A program made the position numbers and the translations under genes. Shown piece after piece: positions 27,053 to 38,824 of a stretch of 64,000 nucleotides of DNA; within the stretch, counting starts at the first letter, position 1, and every line of letters starts with the position of its first letter. Source of the DNA: Tyto alba (lineage: Eukaryota; Chordata; Aves; Strigiformes; Tytonidae). Under the pieces are notes generated by a model. It was not told the origin of the DNA. It did not search any database and worked only from the letters and a program-made list of their open reading frames with translations. The DNA lies in assembly GCF_018691265.1 (NCBI RefSeq), contig NW_024881330.1, positions 14,507,386 to 14,571,385 on the forward strand, given 5' to 3'.

Positions 27053-27889
27053 ATGGGAAAAGTTTGCTTTGGTTTTGCAGCTAGGAAAAATGAGCCAGGG
27101 ACAGGTTCCCAGCAGGGCGGTGCCGGCTGCACGTGGTGGCAGCACCACAGCAAGTCCCGGTGCAGTTCATAGGCTTCACACCCAGGATGTGGGGAGAAGC
27201 AGAGAAAGAACTTTTCTTACTTGTTCTCCATTTCAGGGTTGGACTGAGGGTTATGGTCAGAAGATAAAATTGAGCAGGTACGTTTGAAAGGTGGTAGAAG
27301 AACTGTGCTGAAATGCATTCATCTCGGGCTTTGCGCACTGAGCTGCGGCTGGGAATTACCTGAGCTTCCCCAAATGACAGGGAGGTGCGAGGCAAACTGA
27401 AACCTGCTTACTGCAAAGGCAGTTAGAGATTTCAGCTGCTTCACTACTTAGATATTTTTTTTTTTTCTTCTGCATTGGGAAGTACTGATTCACTGAAAGA
27501 AGTATTTGCAAGACTTATTACAAAGCTGTCATTCCCCAAATTGATTCCTTTTGCACACATTCTTTTAAAATATTAACAGACATAAGAAGTTCACAGAAGA
27601 GCATGAAGATGAAATAAAAAGACAAACATCTTTAAGTAGAAATCAGGGAGCTGTGACATTAGTATAGGACAGCACTGTCCCCAAATGGATTTCTTCAATG
27701 TTTTTCTGATGCATTTTCAGCTATGAGGCTGATTGATTATTTATATAGATATGATGTTTGGAGTACTAGTAGAAACTCTGTGCCTTTTCAGTAAAACTCT
27801 ACGAAGGATGACCACATGTAGTTTGAGACCTGTCAGCGCTCTCAGTTTCACTGCTGATTGAAAGCATAACTATTTTTCTTTAAAAGGAC

Positions 27890-28120
27890 TGCAAGACTTG
27901 ACATGTTCAGACCTGACATTAGGAAGCATTTCTCTACCAAGGGGGTGATCAAACACTGGAACAGGCTTCCTAGAGGGGTAGTCGGTGCCCCAAGCCTGTC
28001 AGTGTTTAAGAGGCATTTGGACAATGCTCTTAATGACATGCTTTAACTTTTGGACAGCCCTGAAGTGGTCAGGCAGTTGGACTAGATGATCATTGTAGGT
28101 CCCTTCCACCTGAAATATTC
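27890..28120 (+). mobile_element. CR1 LINE, 5'-truncated 3' tail, sense orientation
   Basis: The order of words matches the avian CR1 3' end: a CTGACATTAGGAAGCATTTC segment, GGAACAGGCTTCCTAGAGG, a GGTGCCCC-type segment, GTTGGACTAGATGATC, and GGTCCCTTCCACCTGAAAT just before a pentamer tail. CR1 copies are normally truncated at the 5' end, and this one keeps only about 230 bp with no open frame. Divergence from the remembered consensus suggests an old insertion. The left boundary is approximate. Confidence 0.88.
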
Positions 28121-28215
28121 CCTATTCTATTCTATTCTATTCTATTCTATTCTATTCTACTCTACTCTACTCTACTCTACTCTACTCTACTCTACTCTAC
28201 TCTACTCTATTCTAT
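28121..28215 (+). repeat. Compound pentanucleotide microsatellite at CR1 tail, (TCTAT)6(TCTAC)10(TCTAT)2
   Basis: Directly read: a leading CCTAT, six TCTAT units (28126-28155), ten TCTAC units (28156-28205) and two TCTAT units (28206-28215). It directly continues the CR1 3' terminus, whose normal end is a short ATTCT-like repeat, so it most likely grew from that tail. The C-variant block flanked by T units points to later slippage of one mutated unit. Confidence 0.95.
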
Positions 28216-29129
28216 AAGAATGACAGACATTTATCTCCTTCACCTCTTCAGTCTCATGATGGTATAACTTAAGGGTGATGGAGGGGCCAGTGAGGGAAGT
28301 GTTAGGCAGTGCAGAAGAGTCTGGACACCTTGTTGCTGAAAGCTGGCCCGTGCCTCCACCCTGCCTGTTTCCTGCTTGGTGAGCAGGACCATACTCTGAT
28401 GTTGCTAGGCACGAGCTAGCCACCAGTAATCAAAGCAAATGCTGGATTCCACATGAAGAACAGCGTGATCTAGGTGTGCAGCTTTGCAGCCTGGTCTTTT
28501 TACCTGCTGACAAGGGAGCAGATCACCCAAGTCATGTACCTGTCGTGGGGCTTGCAGAGGGCAGGGAACTGCAGTGGAGGGTGACCATGGTACCAGGATT
28601 GAATTATGGCTGCTCTTGTGGAATGTAGGTCCCATTTGTCTTGCTTTTTGCCTCTTGACTCTTAAGAGGTAGTTTGGCAACACTAGGCTCAGCCAGTGAT
28701 GCTGTCATGATGGGGTGAAGTACTGGGCAAAGGCTGAGCCCTAAACCTGGGACTAAGGAGGTGATGAACCTTTTTCATCACTGTGCTGGCACCACTGTAG
28801 CACGCTGGAGTTGTGTCAGCCCTGGAGAGACACCAGTGGTTCTGTGGGGCTTCCTGGGGAGGAGGAGATCTTCCTTTCCTAATGGACCGTACCTATTTAG
28901 CAAGACTGGCTTCTGGTTTAGGAAACTTGGGTGTTTTTTCTGTTACTGTATGTTGTAAGTGGGCAAAAGAAAGAGAAAGGTCTTAGGTATGCATGGGGGT
29001 TAGACCAAAGGTAAAGATACTATAATGGGCACATTACCAGCATAAAGAAATCCCCTTCCACACCTCCTGAAGGAATTTCTGCCTTGCTCCTTGTGATGTT
29101 ATTGAGCTACTCTATGGATGTAGACCAAA

Positions 29130-29232
29130 TCTCTGTGAAATGGAGAGACCATACTTAATTTGCAGTGTTGTTGTGAGCTATAGCTTGAGATCCTTGGATG
29201 AAAGGCACATAGCACTTAATTATCATTATTGG
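29130..29232 (+). mobile_element. MIR-like ancient SINE fragment (3' half)
   Basis: CTCTGTGAAATGGAGAGACC, then GTTGTTGTGAGC, then TTGAGATCCTTGGATGAAAG and a TTATCATTATT end. This is the order of the MIR 3' half: TGTAAAATGGGGA, GTTGTGAGGATT, TTTGAGATCCTTGGATGAAAG, TTATTATTATT. It is the best preserved of the MIR-like relics in the window. Confidence 0.75.
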
Positions 29233-31140
29233 TACAGACATGTTTTACTATTTGAATATCAATAAGCCCTTTGAAGAAGTCATTGAGCCTGATTGAGTCA
29301 AAAGTCCTGATTTATATCAAGAATTTTTGTTACTGTTTATTTCTTTCCTGATGGGCTGTGTTTATTATGTGTTTAGTTTACTATTAAACTAGGGGAGAAA
29401 TCAACAATCCAACATTAAAGTAAAGCTACTTGAAAGGATGTAATTCAAATCCAGAAAAGAACAAAAATTACGATAATCAGGGTGAAACTGGTTGACTCTC
29501 CCCTCATCCTTAAACCCCCCTGTTGTGCTATACTCTGTGTATGTTCACGGTCTGTTACAGAAGGATGATCTACCACTGTGAAGCACTTTGCATCCTTGCC
29601 CACAAAGTGTCATGAATTTAAGGTCAAGATGAACATGGGGTTTTAACCTTAGCTCCCAACTGTTTTACTGTTAGGGATCCAAATCTTCCTTCTGTGTAAA
29701 GCTGAATGTTTCTTGTCATGTTCTTGTTTGTTTATAGTACTAGAACTGCTAATCTGCCCCCAAAATCTGCTCTTTACTGGAAGGGATGAACAAGTAGGCG
29801 TCACCTGAGATTTATTTACTGTTCTCTCTTTTCAAGACTAGAGGAGTTAGGTGATTTAGCTGAAAAGGCATTTGCAGCATTCCCTGCAATATCCTGAGGG
29901 TAGGAGAGGGAAGAAGTTGGTGTGTGGGGGAGCGGAGTGGCGTGGTGGGATGGATGAATGGCTGTGACATGGGGAAGGCCTCCTGCTCCTTGGTACATTA
30001 CTATGTCTTCTCTAAGAGCTGCATGGCTGTGGGACCCTCCTTGGTAGCCAGGGTCAATGCATTCAGGGCTAGGGTTGTCAGAAGAGAAACCCATAAGATT
30101 GCATTTCTTCTCTTATAACAGAATTTTGGGGCAAATCATTAACTCCTAGAATTAATAATTGTTTCAGACTAGGCTGTCTGACAGTCCTCTATCATCTACA
30201 TTATCTGACTTTTGGTCAGCTCTGTAATTGCTGGTGTATTTTGGAAGCTTCGGTCATCTGTCTTGATAAGGGTCATTTTTCCAATCCTGTAGGAGCTGGA
30301 GCTCTGAAGCCTCTAGGCAGAAAGGGTGAAGGTTTTGTTTTGTTATTTTCATTATTAGGAATAGTTATATTCCATGATTTGTGAAAGTCTCCACCAGCCA
30401 TTTGGTTTTGCTCAGGGTCATACAGAATTATGTTTTAGCCTCAGTTTCTTCTCAGCCTTCTTGGAAGACCACTGAGATCAGACACCTCTGTAGGACTGTC
30501 CCTTATGTAGAGAGGAGCATTTTGGTCTTTTTGGAGTCAAATCACCAGCTAAGATTTTTGGAAGAAAAAAACCCCTACCAAACAACCCAAAGGCCATTTT
30601 CAACAAAGCAACCTCAAGAGTACTCATTTACACAAACACATCAACAAACTAGGTTGAACTTTGAATGTTCATTTATTTCACGTTTAATTTTTGTGTTGTT
30701 AAATCATGCTAAAATAGCTTTCTAATGTCATAAGGCCCTTCTGTAGTCCCTGGGCAACAGTTTGAGAAGTGAATTGCTGGGTGAATGTGCCAAGATTTGG
30801 GGACAGAGTAGAAATCCCTGAGTTTTCCTGTGGGGTGTTTGAGATACCAGTGTAGAACTGGATAGTTATGGCATGTTGTGACTGACCTTCAATCTGTGTG
30901 GGTTTTGGTGACTCTGGAATTAGTCATGTCTCATTTTCTTTAAAAACAAGTTGCATCTTTTGTCCTGACATAATGACATGGGGCTTTCTCCTCTCTCCAT
31001 CCTTCTGGGCTGGACAGACAGGTTCCTGTTGTCATTCCCATCTCCAGCACAAATCAAATAGGAAGGGCACTGTTCCTGTACGTGTTACTCAAAAAAGTGT
31101 CTGTGCATGCATGCAGATATGTGAGCATAAATAAAACTTT

Positions 31141-31158
31141 GTGTATGTGTGTGTGTGT
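31141..31158 (+). repeat. (GT)n short microsatellite
   Basis: GTGTATGTGTGTGTGTGT, followed by CTATGTGTG. Confidence 0.85.
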
Positions 31159-33283
31159 CTATGTGTGAACAGGGCTGAATGTGACCTGACAGGAATAAAA
31201 TGTGTCACAGTGAGTGGGTGGTGAGGAAGGATGTGCGTGGTGTGGAGGTGGCAGTAACCAAGGCTGGCAGAATGCTTTCAGCTGGATTTTTGATTAACAA
31301 ACTTTTAACCAAAGTCTTTATTTTCTGTGAAAATATTTAAATAATGAGTTAATGGAGGAATATAAAATATGCTTGTGGGTTTTGGTGTTTTATTTTGGGT
31401 TTTTTTTCAGCCACTGCTTCAGTTAGGGGAGTTTTGTAAATGTCAAATAATTTTTATTTTTTCCAACCAGCTTCAACTGTAGAGGATTGAGCTGAGGAAT
31501 AGAAATAAGAGCAAAGGAATTGGAAATGAATCAGGGGTGGTGAAACAAGAAGAAGAAACTGCCTTGAGAAATGCATGGAGGGAAGGGAGGAGAACAAATT
31601 AGAAAAGGTGGTAGAGAAAGAAGCCAGTCAACAAGGTGAAGCAAAGAACCAAGAGAGTGAGAATTGCAGCAGACTTTACTTAGTGAACAGTTTTGCAAAA
31701 AAAGAGAAAAATCAAAGCACTGAAGAGATGGAGAAAGAGAATTGCTCCAAGAAACGTGTTGCAGATTAAAGGGAAAGGAAGAGCAGTGTGAGTGCTGCAG
31801 GGAAGGATAGAGGAGGGCAAACAGTTAATCATGTTTTCTGTGTGACTGCATGTAAAGGTATGTAAGTGGTGACATTGAAGCTGCTGCTAAATAATGTTGG
31901 AGAGCAATTTTAACACCCCTGAGATGTGCCAGTCAAAGAAAGTTGATATGGAAGGGTTTCAGTTTCCTGCCATGCTCCTCGTCCCCTCAGTCTTTGTGTT
32001 ATGGCATGGAGCCAGTGACAACCATGATACCCTTTTTCCTTCCTGGCTGTTGTCCTGTGCTCAGTGCTGGGCTTTCCCTCGCTTATCAGCAGGTTTGCAA
32101 ATTGGATTTCAGTTTTACAACTCTAATCTGGCCTGACCTGCCATTAATCAATGAGCAGGATTTTCAGCTGGTGTGTTTGAAGCTGCTCCCTCCTGCACCT
32201 TGTGTAGCCGCTTGTATGGCATCAAATTGCAAATTGCAGCCGCAATGTGAGCCTCGGGGGGTGGGTTGCCTTTGTCAGTACCCCAGCACCACGTTGGTAG
32301 GTGCTGAGGCTGGGCTTCAGTGCTTAAATTGTGCACACCAACGTGACTATTTTAATACCCTGTCATCACTTCTAGCTTTCCCATGTGTTTCTGCTGTTGG
32401 AAATTCCTGTTTTCCAGGGAAAGTTACGCTGAAGTTGTTACTTCTTCTCATTACTTACATACAGCTTTTCCATTGATCTCTGAGTCTATTCAATGAGAGG
32501 ATGAGCTTACTGCCAGTAGGGAAAGTGCTGGGAGGTGAGCCATGCCTGCCACCCCCGAAGAGGCCGGCTCCCAGGTGGTGCTCTCTCCCCAGTGTTCAGA
32601 AGCCAATAATTGATCCAGAGTGAATTTGTGGTTTTGTTGTTGTGGTTATTGAACAGTTTGGCTTCTGTTTTGATTCACTTGGCAACTAAACAGTCATCCC
32701 TTGGATTTCTTGATCATGGAAGCCAAAAAGTAGATGTATAAAATAATGAGACATTGAGACGCACTCTGTTTAGATGAGGTGGACCTGCTATTTGTCTCTT
32801 CCAGTAAGACTTTCTCCCATGACAATTCATCCAGAAGACAGAGCTGATCTACCAACAGCCCTGCTCATTTGTCCCGTTTCCCTGTTAATTTTCATCTATG
32901 TTCGTGGATCATGTCCCCTTCTTTCCCCTGCGTCCTGCTACAACACTGCCTAACGGCAACAGTGGTGTTCCTTGTTCCTTCTCAGAAGACTTCTAATTCT
33001 TCTCCAAGCCAATGTTCTCTTATTTATACAACAGTATGAGACTCTCCACCCTTGTCTCAATCTGAAGGAGTCGTTCACCACAATTACCAGCTACCGTCAG
33101 GTGCTCTTTGCTTAGCCCAGACACAGCTCTAGCTGCAGAAAGTTTGCTTTGCTGCAGAAGGTGCTTCGAGGTTGGCTGTGGCTTTGCTAGAGGTGCAGCT
33201 TTTGTGGCCGAAACATTTTTTTTTTTTTTTTCCTAGCATTAATACACTTTCCCTCTTGCTGTGAAAGAGTTGCTTCAGGGAGT

Positions 33284-33305
33284 TGTGGTCAAGGTATTGA
33301 CCACA
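33284..33305. repeat. Perfect 9-bp inverted repeat, 4-nt loop
   Basis: TGTGGTCAA, loop GGTA, TTGACCACA. Each arm also contains the TGTGGT/ACCACA core bound by RUNX factors, but nothing here shows binding. Confidence 0.8.
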
Positions 33306-33383
33306 CCAATTACAACATCTGATCTTAAAGGTTCAGGCAGCATCTTTTAAAGGTTAAATCAAATTCCTACCATGCCTCTAATC

Positions 33384-33409
33384 TTTTTTTTTTTTTTTTT
33401 TTTTTTTTT
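33384..33409 (+). repeat. T26 homopolymer
   Basis: 26 uninterrupted T followed by CCCCAAAG. A second T16 run lies at 33216-33231, about 150 bp upstream. The sequence between is unique. Confidence 0.92.
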
Positions 33410-36400
33410 CCCCAAAGTAACTGACCCCCACTGCTCTTTGAAACAGCACTTTTGCCATTGTTTGGTGCTTAATACACTGTGAAGAAGGCTGGACTGTGTA
33501 TTCCTGCATTACCAGTGTTCAGCACTATTACAACCAGAATATAAAGGAAAAACTCAAGAAAGAAAAAGATAAGAGGTCTTTTGGGCAGTGCAGGGAAAGA
33601 GTTCTGCTCCTTAACATCCATAGACATTTAAAAGCTATTAAATGACTTTTGTAGTTGTTCTGGGTAGAGAAGGCAGCATGTGATGGGCTCTGCAGATCGG
33701 TCAGTGTCAGCACACAGCGGTGTGAGCAAGTCTGTTACAGAACCAAATCCCTTCCTTACTTGCATGCAGCACAACTACGCTGATATCGCTTTCATTAAAG
33801 ACCAGCTGGTGGCAAATAGAAATGAAATAAACTGTGACAGCTCATTAGTGATATATACACCCTCTGTTTGGACATCAGTCTAGTCCAGTTCCCAAGAAAT
33901 TAGTATCTACATCATTTTTACCACTGTAAATTGAAACTCAGCAAGTAACTGTTAATACAGCAGGTACCGTTGTGACAGTGAGGGGACTGAGGGACTTTCA
34001 CATAGAAAAATTCCACTCGATCACCAAATAGCTCTTGGAAAAATTGCTTTCACCTTCATTTAATTGCATCAAATGAAGATGCTTCTTCAGTGTATGCTGT
34101 AGAATTTGTTGTAAGCCTCACAGTCTCTCTGTGGAATATTTTCCTTGCAGATTAAACCCAAAGTTTCTATTGCTTAATTTTAATGTATTTTGTTCCTGGT
34201 TCATCTCCTGATGCTGCATGTAGAATTGAAAAATAACCTTAACAGGTTTTTAAACTTATTGCATAACAAAATGTACAACTATTCAGATATAATCTCTGAT
34301 TGTGTTCCTCTAAATCCCCCCTTATGCTGTAAAGGCTTCTGTGTTTGTACACTCAGAAATTGAGAAAATTACTTACCGTGGTTTCATGTGTAGACAGTGA
34401 TGAAGGAGATGGAGTGAGCAATTTGGCCCTTGATCCTTTTTTAAGTTTGCAGAGTCAGTGTCAGAGTGTTTTGCTCCTGGCTATGCCACAGCAAAATCAA
34501 AGTAGCATGATAGACTTGAATAACTCTGGCTCCAGCTTATCATTAACTTCAAGGGATTTACTACACACTTTAATCAGTCACTGAATGCATAATCTGACCT
34601 GGGAAGAGACATAAAGTGTAAATCAGTGCCGGATTTGGTCCTGAGCCAATGCTGGTGGGAGAAGTACTTTCAATAGATTTGATAAGAGGTATTTCTTAGA
34701 TAATGAACACTCCTACAAAAAGAGGCCTTATCAAATATGGAATGAGTATGGTCTATCAAACATTTGCTTTCAACTTCTTCTGATCCTCTGTAAGGTAAAA
34801 ACTGTGGATGATGAAGTGAGGGAGGGAGATTTGGCCTCTTATGTGGAAGGTTACAGCATTTGGAGGCACTGGGTTTTGTGTCACCCCGTGTTGTGCGGTT
34901 GGAGAAGGGGATGCTGGAAACACTCCTCGGTTCAGTGGTACTCTTTGAGAAGGAGAGAGAAAATTACTCTTTTATTATAAGGTTTGCCAAACGATCTCTG
35001 AGAAAATGTGATATCATTCATATGCATTGCCAAGCTGGAGAGATGCCGTGCATCTTGGCAGCCATCTAGAGCTTACATATAATTCCTTTGGGTTGGTATG
35101 GGCTTTATCAGAAACAGCTCCATATGCAGTATTTACATAACTGTGGTGGAGTGTGAGAATAAACACAGCTGTGGCATTGCCCTAAATATTTCAATTCAGT
35201 GGGGAATTAAGGGAACTTTATCACTGAACTGCAGATAAACAGAAGTCAGTAAGCGGTGGTCAGTTTAGCCAAGGAACAAATCAAAGCTACAATGGCTGAA
35301 GTGCTGGAAACGTTTAAGTGCTTTAGTGTTTGAGTTTACTAAGGTCACTGGTGGTTTTTTACTTTTCAAAAAATATGGAAATGCCATCAGTCATCTGTTA
35401 TACAAAAAGCATCATCCAAATGGACTGGTGAATCAAAATAGCGTAGGCTGAAAGACAGAAAAGGGACGAGTTTATAGGGATGCAGCACTTGCAGCATCTG
35501 ACTGCAGTCAGAGCCTATGGATTTCTGGGAAGATTTTAAGTTTCTTAGAGCATCTCTGTCCCCACTGGCTGCGGAGATGGGAGTCCTGGATCTTTAGTGG
35601 AAATCTGCAAGCCCGGTTTCCTAAAGATGATTTAGTGCCCAGATCATATAGCAATCGCCCGTAACAGAGTTCAGGCAGTTGAGGATTTAGACTTCCACCC
35701 TTAAGATATCAATAAAAAAGGTGCCCTAACTAGCAGCTTGCACAGGAATGATGCTTGCAGACCTATTCCTCAGGCTGGACCAGTGCCCTGGATAAAAGGA
35801 TTCAGTTTCAGGGCTGTCAAAGCAGCATTTATTCCCATTTTGAACTCACTTTTGAGAAGTATAGCATGTATTGTCCAATCTTCCTGTCACTCAGCTCAGG
35901 GAATGAGGTAGACTTCCTGCAGTTGTTAGTACATTACCATCAGACTTTGATGACTGACAAGCAGTCCCCAAAATAGCCCGATTAGAAGTCACTGAGGGAT
36001 GATATTTTAAGAATATTTTTGCAAGCACGGCTCAGTATGTATGTGTGTATATATATACTATAATATATACATTAATATCACAGTAGAATCTCTCTATATT
36101 AGAATATGCATAGTTTAGAACCCCTCAATCAGAATTAAGAGCTGTCTAAATGTTCATTATTTTAGGGGACAGAACTCTTGCACAAATACTTAAAAAGCCA
36201 CTGTCAATGGAAATACACTTTGATGAAGGCCCAAGTAGTAAAATACTTCTTTGTATGTTAATCCACTTACTTTAAGAATTTAAGTGCTTTCCAAATTCGG
36301 GGGAAGTTAGTTGCCAATTGGAAGCTCTTTCAGCTCTAGAAAATTTATTTTTAAACAAAAGCCTGCTACAACTGTAACTTAAAAAGAAGTTGCAGAAGTC

Positions 36401-36710
36401 TGCTGCTGTTCCTTTGCAACTGAAAAAGCAGCACGTTCTTCTGAGTCTTTATAGTCCTTGTTCAGCACTTTGTTTACCGCACGATATGCAGCAACTTTGG
36501 AGGTGGGAGTTCCCTTACAGAAACCACAGGCTTTGTAAAGATCATTGTTTCACACAATCCATACGGTGCACTAACATTTTTCAAAGCCAACACAATACTG
36601 GTATGCTGTCCAAATAACTTTTGTCTTTAAAAGAAATATTAAAATGAGAGGTAGAATGTTGTTCCTGGCTTGTTCCCTGCCTTGTCTGGATTATGAACCT
36701 TTCCACTTTT

Positions 36711-36800
36711 CAGTGGTGAAATGGGGATGCTGTCACTGACCTCATTTGTAAAATGGTGTGAGATCTCATCCCCAAAAGTGCTCTGTAAGTAATAAGCAAT
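36711..36800 (+). mobile_element. MIR-like ancient SINE fragment (3' half)
   Basis: GTGAAATGGGGATGCTGTCA, CTGACCTCATTTGTAAAATG, GTGTGAGATCTCATCC, then AAAAGTGCTCTGTAAGTAAT. These match the MIR-family tail order (AAATGGGGATAAT, CTGACCTC, TTTGAGATC, AAAGTGCTATATAAG). It is diverged and the ends are approximate. Confidence 0.65.
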
Positions 36801-37125
36801 GTTTTACCAATTACGACAATATACTCTGGAAATCCAAATCTGTATAGTTTGTTTCCAGTGATAGCTGCCTACAAGAACAAGTTCAAAGTCAAGTTCAGAC
36901 AGCAGTGGGAAAGCAATGTTTCTGATGGAAAGACAGACCAGGTTGTGGTAGCTGTACATGATCATAATGATCAAGGGACACAAATGGATAAATCATGACC
37001 ATCAGGGAGATGGCTTTTTCTTGCAGTTCAGAAAAAAAATGAGGGTGTGATTGGGAACGCACCTATCTACATAGTTTTGTTATTCACCAGACTTGCATCA
37101 TCTGATGAGGAATTTTCCTTTTGGT

Positions 37126-37150
37126 ACCAAGGATTCATTGAATCCTTGGT
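37126..37150. repeat. 25-bp near-continuous palindrome
   Basis: ACCAAGGATTCA (37126-37137), a single central T, TGAATCCTTGGT (37139-37150), giving twelve perfect base pairs around one base. No flanking target-site duplication was noticed. Confidence 0.92.
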
Positions 37151-37473
37151 GCATCCTGGGGCAGCTAAATAAGAGCCTTTATTTTCAGATGGTCCTGAGC
37201 TCCAGCAGCTTTACTGAGGAAACATGCATTATTATGTTGGCTCGGTGCTTTATGAAAAATCAACCCACTTTTTAAGATATCCAAACAGTGATTTAGGACC
37301 CTGAACAGTTCAGCTGCTGAGTTTGGAAAATCATGACCTTTTCTATCTTTAGAGCAGTGTCTACGTAGAGACCTCCCCTTCCCAAAATGGACAAACACGA
37401 GACCAACGGTTCTTGCTCCCCAAGCCCCAGAGAGCTGCGCAGATTGAGTTGCCCTCTGTACTGGATTCCGCTC

Positions 37474-37612
37474 TGGTTTAACCAATTAATTAAAACCTCT
37501 TAATTGTTAGTTAAGCTCCAAATTGCAGGATTTTGTAATTGCATAACAAATATTTGCATGACGGTATTGTTTTGAACCTCAACCTGAATAAATTCCACAG
37601 AACTAATTACTT
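37474..37612. promoter_or_regulatory. AT-rich patch with homeodomain and octamer-like words (tentative)
   Basis: It contains AACCAATTAATTAAAACC, CTTAATTGTTAGTTAA, TGTAATTGCATAAC, a perfect octamer word ATTTGCAT (37552-37559) and AACTAATTAC. The clustering of TAATT words with an octamer is suggestive of a developmental enhancer, but AT-rich intron produces such words by chance and no conservation evidence is available here. Confidence 0.25.
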
Positions 37613-38107
37613 TTCTGATACAGAAAGGAGTTGTTGTGTGTCCCAAAGATTGGGCAGCAGTACACACAGGACAGAAGTACGTGCTTAGGCTCAGATCCTA
37701 GGTCAAATTTGTGTGGGTAACGTTCAGGCGCGGTCACTGTACATGTATAATGAAAAAGCACAAATGTGATAATAGAGTTGAGTGACAGGCAGTGACCAGG
37801 GCTTGGTTTTATAATTGCTACATAAAGATAAACCAGACTATTGCTTTGTGGGTTATTTAACAAATGTTAAGTAAAAGTGGCCCACAAAGCCTCAGTAATA
37901 ACTAATAACTTCACTGAGAACAGAGCTGAAATAGCTGCAGCTGCCTCTCAAAGCATTTTTGTTGTTGTTAGCAAAGGTGTTGGCACAGGTCCTATAACCA
38001 CGATGGACAGGATTCATTTTCCTGAAAACTGGGTTCGTTTGTGCTTTTCAAACCACAGTGATGGGGCGGAAGCCCACAGGATGGTGTAGTAAGCATGGGT
38101 TTTTTGG

Positions 38108-38150
38108 AAAAAAAAAAAAAAAAAAGAAAAAAAAAACAAAAAACAAAAAC
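38108..38150 (+). repeat. A-rich simple tract (A18 then AAAAAC units)
   Basis: 18 A, G, ten A, then CAAAAAACAAAAAC. It lies in the intron about 0.7 kb before the second exon. Confidence 0.9.
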
Positions 38151-38802
38151 ATCTCTTTCCACAGGGGTTTGGAAAACTGTAAAAGATGCCTGCCAGCAGC
38201 AAACATACAGTTGTGGTTAGCACTTTCTTGCTTCCACTATTAGCAGGATCTAAATGAAGCATTGAGGACTTTGGTAATGCCTGGAGGAGGGCAATTCTGG
38301 TGGGCTTCTGGTTGATGCTTACTGGTATCGCTGAAACCACAGCACAGTCCTAAGAAAACTCCTCCATTTGGGATGAGGGTGGTTTTCATTTAGCTCTGTA
38401 TGTGTAAAATAAACACATTGAGAAACTCTGGATGTGCTGTGATACTCAGCTAAAGAAGGCTGCAGCTTATCCCTGGCTTCTCCGCAGTTATCTCCCATGC
38501 AGTTCTGGGCGGCTGCTGTGTCAGTGAGTGACAGTGTGTGAATTCTCCTCTTGCCTTTATGTTTGAATATATATGTTAGATGTGGGGTTGCATCAGCTCT
38601 GGCACATCACCTTCTCAAGGATTTTATCATAATGCCAGTACAGACCTGGCTTCGTCTAAGATGGTCCTACTCTATTCAGGTGTTGTAAAGGTAAGTTTTT
38701 AATGCTAGGTCTTGATATTAGTATCCTTCCTTGTAACTCATTGCTGACACTAAGTGAGGTAATAAATTTAGCTGCATAATGGTATCTGAGTGAACATAAT
38801 GT

Positions 38803-38824
38803 TTTTCCCCCCCCATTTTTCTAG
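38803..38824 (+). promoter_or_regulatory. SNTB1: Splice acceptor of the second SNTB1 exon
   Basis: A T-run, then eight C (38807-38814), one A, then TTTTTCTAG. The exon begins at 38825 in the phase that restores the syntrophin frame. Confidence 0.9.

Larger units (their letters stand above)
23824..38824 (+). other. SNTB1: SNTB1 complete intron between the two exons (15,001 bp)
   Basis: It starts GTGAGC and ends TTTCTAG, interrupting an Arg codon after its second base. It holds an old inverted-repeat element at 26.9 kb, a CR1 tail with a pentamer microsatellite at 27.9-28.2 kb, MIR-like fossils at 29.1 and 36.7 kb, T-homopolymers at 33.2 and 33.4 kb, a 25-bp palindrome at 37.1 kb and an AT-rich patch with homeodomain/octamer-like words at 37.5 kb. 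I see no nested gene. The longest open frame here (31943-32476, 177 codons, Cys-rich) has no recognisable domain. The remaining stretches (23.9-26.8, 29.3-33.1 and 33.5-36.6 kb) look like unique intronic sequence. Confidence 0.92.

Noticed and set aside
28121..28215. Regular repeated units that could be mistaken for a CRISPR-like array
   Set aside because: Units are 5 bp with no spacers, in a vertebrate genome. It is a microsatellite.
31943..32476. Longest open frame in the window, 177 codons, Cys-rich, + strand
   Set aside because: No recognisable domain, it lies inside the SNTB1 intron, no plausible promoter or splice context, and composition is like the flanking intron. Frames of this size arise by chance in 64 kb.
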